This document shows positions 31,301 to 34,612 of a stretch of DNA of 34,612 nt, in pieces. The stretch is taken from positions 1 through 34,612 of the forward strand of contig CAINGK010000102.1 in assembly GCA_903848465.1 (NCBI GenBank). The letters run 5' to 3'. The position numbers and the translations under genes are program-made. Within the stretch, counting starts at the first letter, position 1, and each line of letters starts with the position of its first letter. A model generated the notes under the pieces. It saw nothing but the letters and a program-made list of their open reading frames with translations. It was not told the origin of the DNA and searched no databases. The stretch is from an uncultured Verrucomicrobiota bacterium (lineage in GTDB: Bacteria; Verrucomicrobiota; Verrucomicrobiia; Verrucomicrobiales; Verrucomicrobiaceae).

Positions 31301-32641
31301 ATGTCTCGCATCACCCACAACTGCGCCGGTCACCTGCGGCGTGATTTCTTGAAGCTCGGTCTCACCGCTGCTGGCGGTGGCATGGGCTTCACGGATCTGC
31401 TGCGTGCGCGGGCCATGGCAGCGCAGGCTCCGCAGCCTTCGCTGTCGCGTCCGGTGAATTGCATTCTGGTGTGGCTCGATGGCGGCCCCTCGCACTACGA
31501 GATGTTTGATCCGAAGCCGGATGCTCCGAGTGAGATCCGCGGCTCATTCGGCACCATCCCCACCAGCGTCCCTGGCGTGCGCTTCTCCGAAAGCGTGCCG
31601 CATTTGGCCAAAGCAGCGGACAAATTCACCGTGCTGCGCAGCGTGACGCACAAGGACCCCAATCACGGCGGCGGCAATCATTACATGATGACCGGCGCGC
31701 CGACACCGGTGCCCGTGGGCTGCGGTGCCTTCGTGACCTTTCATCCTTCCTTTGGCAGCGTGGTGAGCTACAAGCGCGGTATCAAAAACGGCCTGCCTGC
31801 CTACATGACACTGCCTAGCATCACTCGCAGCGGCGGCCCCAATTTCCTCGGTGCCGAGCATGCGCCATTCGTCGCGGGTGGCGATCCGAACTCGAAGGGC
31901 TTCAAAGTGCGCGATGTGGTGCTGCCCACCGACATCAGCGATGCACGTGGCCTGGCGCGTCGCGAACTGCGCCATTCGCTGGACCGCATGAAGCGTCTGA
32001 ATGATGCCGTGGCGGAAGACCCGGCGGTGAGCTTTGACACCTTCTACGGCCAGGCGGTCGATTTGATCGCCTCGAAGCCTGCGCAGGAAGCCTTTGATAT
32101 TTCGCTCGAAGACGACAAGACGCGCGATCTTTACGGCCGCAACGATGTGGGCCAGCGCATGCTGCTGGCGCGTCGTCTCGTTGAGGTTGGCGTGCCCTTT
32201 GTCACCGTGAACTACGGCGGCTGGGACCATCACAAAGATCTGTTTAAGCTCTGCAAAGGCGAGTTCATGAACAAGTTTGACCAAGGCATGGCCGGGCTCA
32301 TCACTGATCTTGATCGCCGTGGCCTGCTGGAGAGCACGCTGGTCGTGGCACTGGGAGAATTTGGCCGCACACCGAAGATCAACAAGGACTCGGGCCGCGA
32401 CCACTGGCCAGGCGCGATGAACATCCTCTTCGCAGGCGCGGGAGTCCCACGCGGCGGCATCGTCGGTGCCACCGATCCCAAGGGCTACTACGCCAGCGAC
32501 AACATCTACTCGCCAGAAGATTTCGCCGTGACGCTCTACCAAAAGCTCGGCATTGATCCACATCAGGTGCTGCACACCAGCAGCGGGCGTCCAGTGCAGT
32601 TGATCAATGGCGGTAGGCCGATCAAAGAGCTGTTTGCGTGA
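31301..32641 (+). CDS. DUF1501 protein with Tat signal
   Basis: The 446-residue product carries a twin-arginine motif, RRDFLKLGLTAAGGGMGF (R13, R14), so it is probably folded before export. DUF1501 landmarks are CILVWLDGGPSHYEMFDPKPDAP, RSVTHKDPNHGGGNHYMMTG, VNYGGWDHHKDLF, VVALGEFGRTPKIN and GRDHWPGAMNILFAGAGV. Several of the His and Asp residues lie in positions like the metal ligands of alkaline-phosphatase-fold enzymes, which this family resembles. The substrate is unknown. It is the standard partner of PSCyt/PSD1 proteins. The PPC gene begins on the last base of its stop codon (TGATG), so the two are translationally coupled. Confidence 0.93.
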   Translation: MSRITHNCAGHLRRDFLKLGLTAAGGGMGFTDLLRARAMAAQAPQPSLSRPVNCILVWLDGGPSHYEMFDPKPDAPSEIRGSFGTIPTSVPGVRFSESVPHLAKAADKFTVLRSVTHKDPNHGGGNHYMMTGAPTPVPVGCGAFVTFHPSFGSVVSYKRGIKNGLPAYMTLPSITRSGGPNFLGAEHAPFVAGGDPNSKGFKVRDVVLPTDISDARGLARRELRHSLDRMKRLNDAVAEDPAVSFDTFYGQAVDLIASKPAQEAFDISLEDDKTRDLYGRNDVGQRMLLARRLVEVGVPFVTVNYGGWDHHKDLFKLCKGEFMNKFDQGMAGLITDLDRRGLLESTLVVALGEFGRTPKINKDSGRDHWPGAMNILFAGAGVPRGGIVGATDPKGYYASDNIYSPEDFAVTLYQKLGIDPHQVLHTSSGRPVQLINGGRPIKELFA

Positions 32642-34119
32642 TGAGGGGGAGAATGACGAATGCCAAATGTCGAATGACGAATGTCAGAGCACTCTGGACA
32701 TTCGTCATTCTGCATTCGTCATTCGTCATTGCAGCAGCGCCTGCTTTCGACAGCCTTTTCCCCGCAGGCGGTCAAGTCGGCGCACGGGTCGAAGCGCAAG
32801 CCAACGGCAAGGGCTTGGAGAAGGGAACTTGGCTGGGCTGGTGCAGCGATCCGCATGTGGTGGTGCTGGGTGGGGAGAAGCCCAACAAGTGCTTTCTGAG
32901 CATCGCCAAAGATGCGGTGCCTGGTCCCTTTCTGGTGCGTCTTTACAACGAATCCGATGCCTCGCCGCCGCGCATCATTGAGGTGGGCAAGTTCGAAGAA
33001 GTGCTGGAGAAGGAACCCAACGACACGCTGGCCGAGCTGAAGCAGGCCGAAGCACGGATGAACGTGACCTTCAATGGTGTGCTGGAAAAAGTGGGCGATG
33101 TCGATACCTTTCCCATTCGCGCGCAGAAGGGCAAGCGCATCCGCTTGGAGCTACACGGCTACGCCCTTGGCTCACCGATGGACCCCGCGCTACGACTGCT
33201 CAATGACCGTGGCATTGAGATCGCCGCTGGGCATGACTCGCACAATCTCGATCCGCGCATTGAATTCACGCCCACCGCAGACGGCACACTGTTTGTGCAG
33301 TTGTTCGCGTTTGCGCATCCGCCTGCAGCCGATGTCGCGCTCAAAGGCAGTGCCAATCACGTCTATCGCCTCACGGTCACGGATGAGCCGAAGCTGGTGC
33401 CGGTCTTGACCGAGCCAGGAAAACTCACGCTGCCTGCGGTGGTCATTGGCTGCCTCAGCAAGCCCGCTGCAGAGGATCGCTACACCTTCACCGCCAAGAA
33501 AGGGGACGACCTGCAAATCAGCGTGCGCGCCCAGCGCCTGCGCAGTCCCTTGGACGCCACGCTGCGGATCGAAGATGAAGCCGGCAAATCCTTGCAGCAG
33601 GCGGATGATGCAGACAAGGACAGTCTCGATCCCACCCTGCGCTGGAAAGCACCGAAGGATGGCGAATTCAAACTGGTCATCGCCGATCGCTTCCAGCATG
33701 GCAGCGCCGATCATCTGTATGAGCTGAGCGTGAAACCCTTCGCGCCCTCGCTCACTGCCACGCTCGACACGCACGCCTATCGCCTGGAGGCGGGCAAGAC
33801 GGTGGAAGTGAAGCTCACGGTGAAAACGAACGGCACCTATACAGGCAAGATCAAAGCGCAGGCCGCGCAATTGCCCGCAGGCGTCACGGCAGAGAGCGTC
33901 GATGTGCCCGCCAAAGGCGGCGAGGTGAAACTCACCCTCAAGGCCGCAGCCGATGTGGCAGCGAACCAAGCCCCCTTTGCCGTGGAGATCCTCACCAGCG
34001 CGCCGGATGCCGTGGAGACGGTCACCGCGACCTATGCCATTCCCTTCACCGAACCACGCGGCGATCTGCTCATCATGGCAGACACGCACCCCTGGCTGAC
34101 CGTGGTGGCGAAGAAGTAA
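32641..34119 (+). CDS. Secreted PPC-domain protein with repeat-derived signal peptide
   Basis: The product is 492 residues from the ATG at 32641 (a GTG one codon earlier is possible). Its N-terminus, MRGRMTNAKCRMTNVR then ALWTFVILHSSFVIAAA, acts as a signal peptide and is encoded almost wholly by a dispersed palindromic repeat. After it come FDSLFPAGGQVGARVEAQ, a domain often preceding PPC, and two PPC-type beta domains: EKEPNDTLAELKQAE with DVDTFPIRAQKGKRIRLEL, and DRYTFTAKKGDDLQISVRAQ. A C-terminal beta domain (LEAGKTVEVKLTVKTNGTYTG) ends the protein. PPC domains often sit beside secreted enzymes and may bind polymers; no catalytic motif is seen. It is coupled to the DUF1501 gene by the overlapping TGATG. 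Confidence 0.9.
   Translation: MRGRMTNAKCRMTNVRALWTFVILHSSFVIAAAPAFDSLFPAGGQVGARVEAQANGKGLEKGTWLGWCSDPHVVVLGGEKPNKCFLSIAKDAVPGPFLVRLYNESDASPPRIIEVGKFEEVLEKEPNDTLAELKQAEARMNVTFNGVLEKVGDVDTFPIRAQKGKRIRLELHGYALGSPMDPALRLLNDRGIEIAAGHDSHNLDPRIEFTPTADGTLFVQLFAFAHPPAADVALKGSANHVYRLTVTDEPKLVPVLTEPGKLTLPAVVIGCLSKPAAEDRYTFTAKKGDDLQISVRAQRLRSPLDATLRIEDEAGKSLQQADDADKDSLDPTLRWKAPKDGEFKLVIADRFQHGSADHLYELSVKPFAPSLTATLDTHAYRLEAGKTVEVKLTVKTNGTYTGKIKAQAAQLPAGVTAESVDVPAKGGEVKLTLKAAADVAANQAPFAVEILTSAPDAVETVTATYAIPFTEPRGDLLIMADTHPWLTVVAKK
32651..32730. repeat. AATGACG / CATTCGTCATT palindromic repeat inside the PPC reading frame
   Basis: GAATGACGAATG units (32651-32683) are followed by the inverse units ACATTCGTCATT, CATTCGTCATT and ATTCGTCATT (32697-32730). 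The core AATGACGAATGTC...GACATTCGTCATT forms a near-perfect hairpin. The repeat is translated as MTNAKCRMTNVR...FVILHSSFVI and lies immediately after the start codon. Confidence 0.85.
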
Positions 34120-34497
34120 GAGACGCGCACCCGTCTCTCGGCCACAACAAGAACGGCGGACCTTCTTCAGCGCCTGCGCCATGACAGACCCGAAATCACG
34201 GTAGCCACCAGCCCTGAGCAGCCGCGACACGCAAGGCGGGTAGGGATGCGCTGTGCGCGTCCCTAGAATCCTTCGTCCCAGCGCGCACGGATGCCTCAAT
34301 GCGCCCCCTCTTTCCTTGCGCTGCCGCCTCCGATTCATCCACCGCTACATGCGTGATTTCAACTCCACGCCAATACATACCACAAACTACCGCGTAATAC
34401 CGGAAGAAAAGAATAGACAGCCGTAGGAACCAATGCATGCAACATCCTGCAACATTTATTTTGACTTCTGCAAATCTGGCCCAAGCTGTAATAGGGT
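34120..34497. other. Intergenic region with two small hairpins
   Basis: No gene is supported in these 378 bases. A seven-base stem AGAGACG/CGTCTCT (34119-34138) lies just after the PPC stop but has no T tract, so a terminator role is doubtful. A longer hairpin lies at 34241-34265. TTGACT at 34461 and TAATAG at 34489 lie before the next start codon, but 22 bases between them is too long for a convincing promoter. Confidence 0.5.
34241..34265. repeat. TAGGGATGCGC / GCGCGTCCCTA hairpin
   Basis: Eleven-base arms (34241-34251 and 34255-34265) pair around the loop TGT with one G-T pair. The sequence resembles short REP-like hairpins I recall between genes in this phylum. No T tract follows, so it is not a standard terminator. 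Confidence 0.5.
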
Positions 34498-34612
34498 ATG
34501 AATCACTCATCACCCTCGAACACCACCGCTTCCAGCCTTCTGGCCGGGAAGATCAATCGCAAACAAGTGGCTGCTTACTGCGGCCTGTGCGTACGCACCA
34601 TCGACGAACTCA
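34498..34612 (+). CDS. Helix-turn-helix DNA-binding protein, partial (excisionase/MerR-like)
   Basis: Only the first 38 codons are in the window. After a Ser/Thr-rich start (MNHSSPSNTTASSLLAG) the frame reads KINRKQVAAYCGLCVRTIDEL. This matches the helix-turn-helix opening of excisionase-type and AlpA-type DNA-binding domains (xVAxYCGVSVRTIDxW). Such small proteins often control integration, excision or toxin-antitoxin genes. The remainder lies beyond the right edge, so size and role cannot be judged. Confidence 0.6.
   Translation, partial: MNHSSPSNTTASSLLAGKINRKQVAAYCGLCVRTIDEL

Noticed and set aside
33190..34338. 382-codon minus-strand frame opposite the PPC gene
   Set aside because: Antisense shadow with no domain features; the plus strand has PPC motifs and coupling to DUF1501.
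34461..34494. TTGACT and TAATAG as a promoter for the helix-turn-helix gene
   Set aside because: The spacing of 22 bases is too long for a standard sigma70 promoter.

Overview
The window looks like chromosomal DNA of a Verrucomicrobiota member, probably related to Verrucomicrobiaceae such as Prosthecobacter or Verrucomicrobium; this is inferred without any database search. The reasons are: high GC; a locus joining a planctomycete-type cytochrome protein (PSCyt/PSD1, DUF1549/DUF1553) to a DUF1501 protein and a PPC-domain protein; many secreted hydrolases and lipoproteins; and dispersed palindromic repeats of the kinds I associate with that phylum. No rRNA, tRNA, CRISPR array or transposase gene was recognised.

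Layout. 276-2418 (+) holds a secreted, C-terminally anchored unknown protein and a beta-barrel protein. 2422-7938 (-) holds endonuclease III, a 3D-domain lipoprotein, a repeat-rich spacer, a likely operon (MFS transporter, BamE-like lipoprotein, variant CDP-alcohol phosphatidyltransferase), and a truncated haemoglobin with a DUF2490 outer-membrane protein. 8097-10783 (+) holds a YidE/AspT-type transporter and a secreted TPR protein. 10916-13445 (-) holds a DUF4142 protein with a clear terminator, and a ParA ATPase followed by a radical SAM protein. A SWIM-SNF2 helicase is at 13499-16660 (+).

16662-25315 (-) is a run of eight co-directional genes: CehA/PHP-type metallohydrolase, VapB, VapC, cytidine deaminase, hexose-6-phosphate mutarotase, SASA-type esterase, ceramidase-like/LamG protein and an alpha/beta hydrolase. 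The exported enzymes suggest breakdown of esterified glycans or lipids outside the cytoplasm (inference). 25511-34119 (+) holds an acyltransferase-like membrane protein, a lower-GC orphan membrane protein, and the cytochrome-WD40-PSD1 / DUF1501 / PPC locus. The window ends inside a small helix-turn-helix gene.

The most distinctive signal is repeats acting inside genes. A 127-bp double-palindrome element is read in frame inside the SNF2 helicase. One arm of the same element is read in frame inside the WD40 domain of the cytochrome protein. A member of a second repeat family supplies the whole apparent signal peptide of the PPC protein. A further MITE-like palindromic element of about 300 bp separates the cytochrome gene from its usual DUF1501 partner. 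I found no clear-cut new defence or biosynthetic system.
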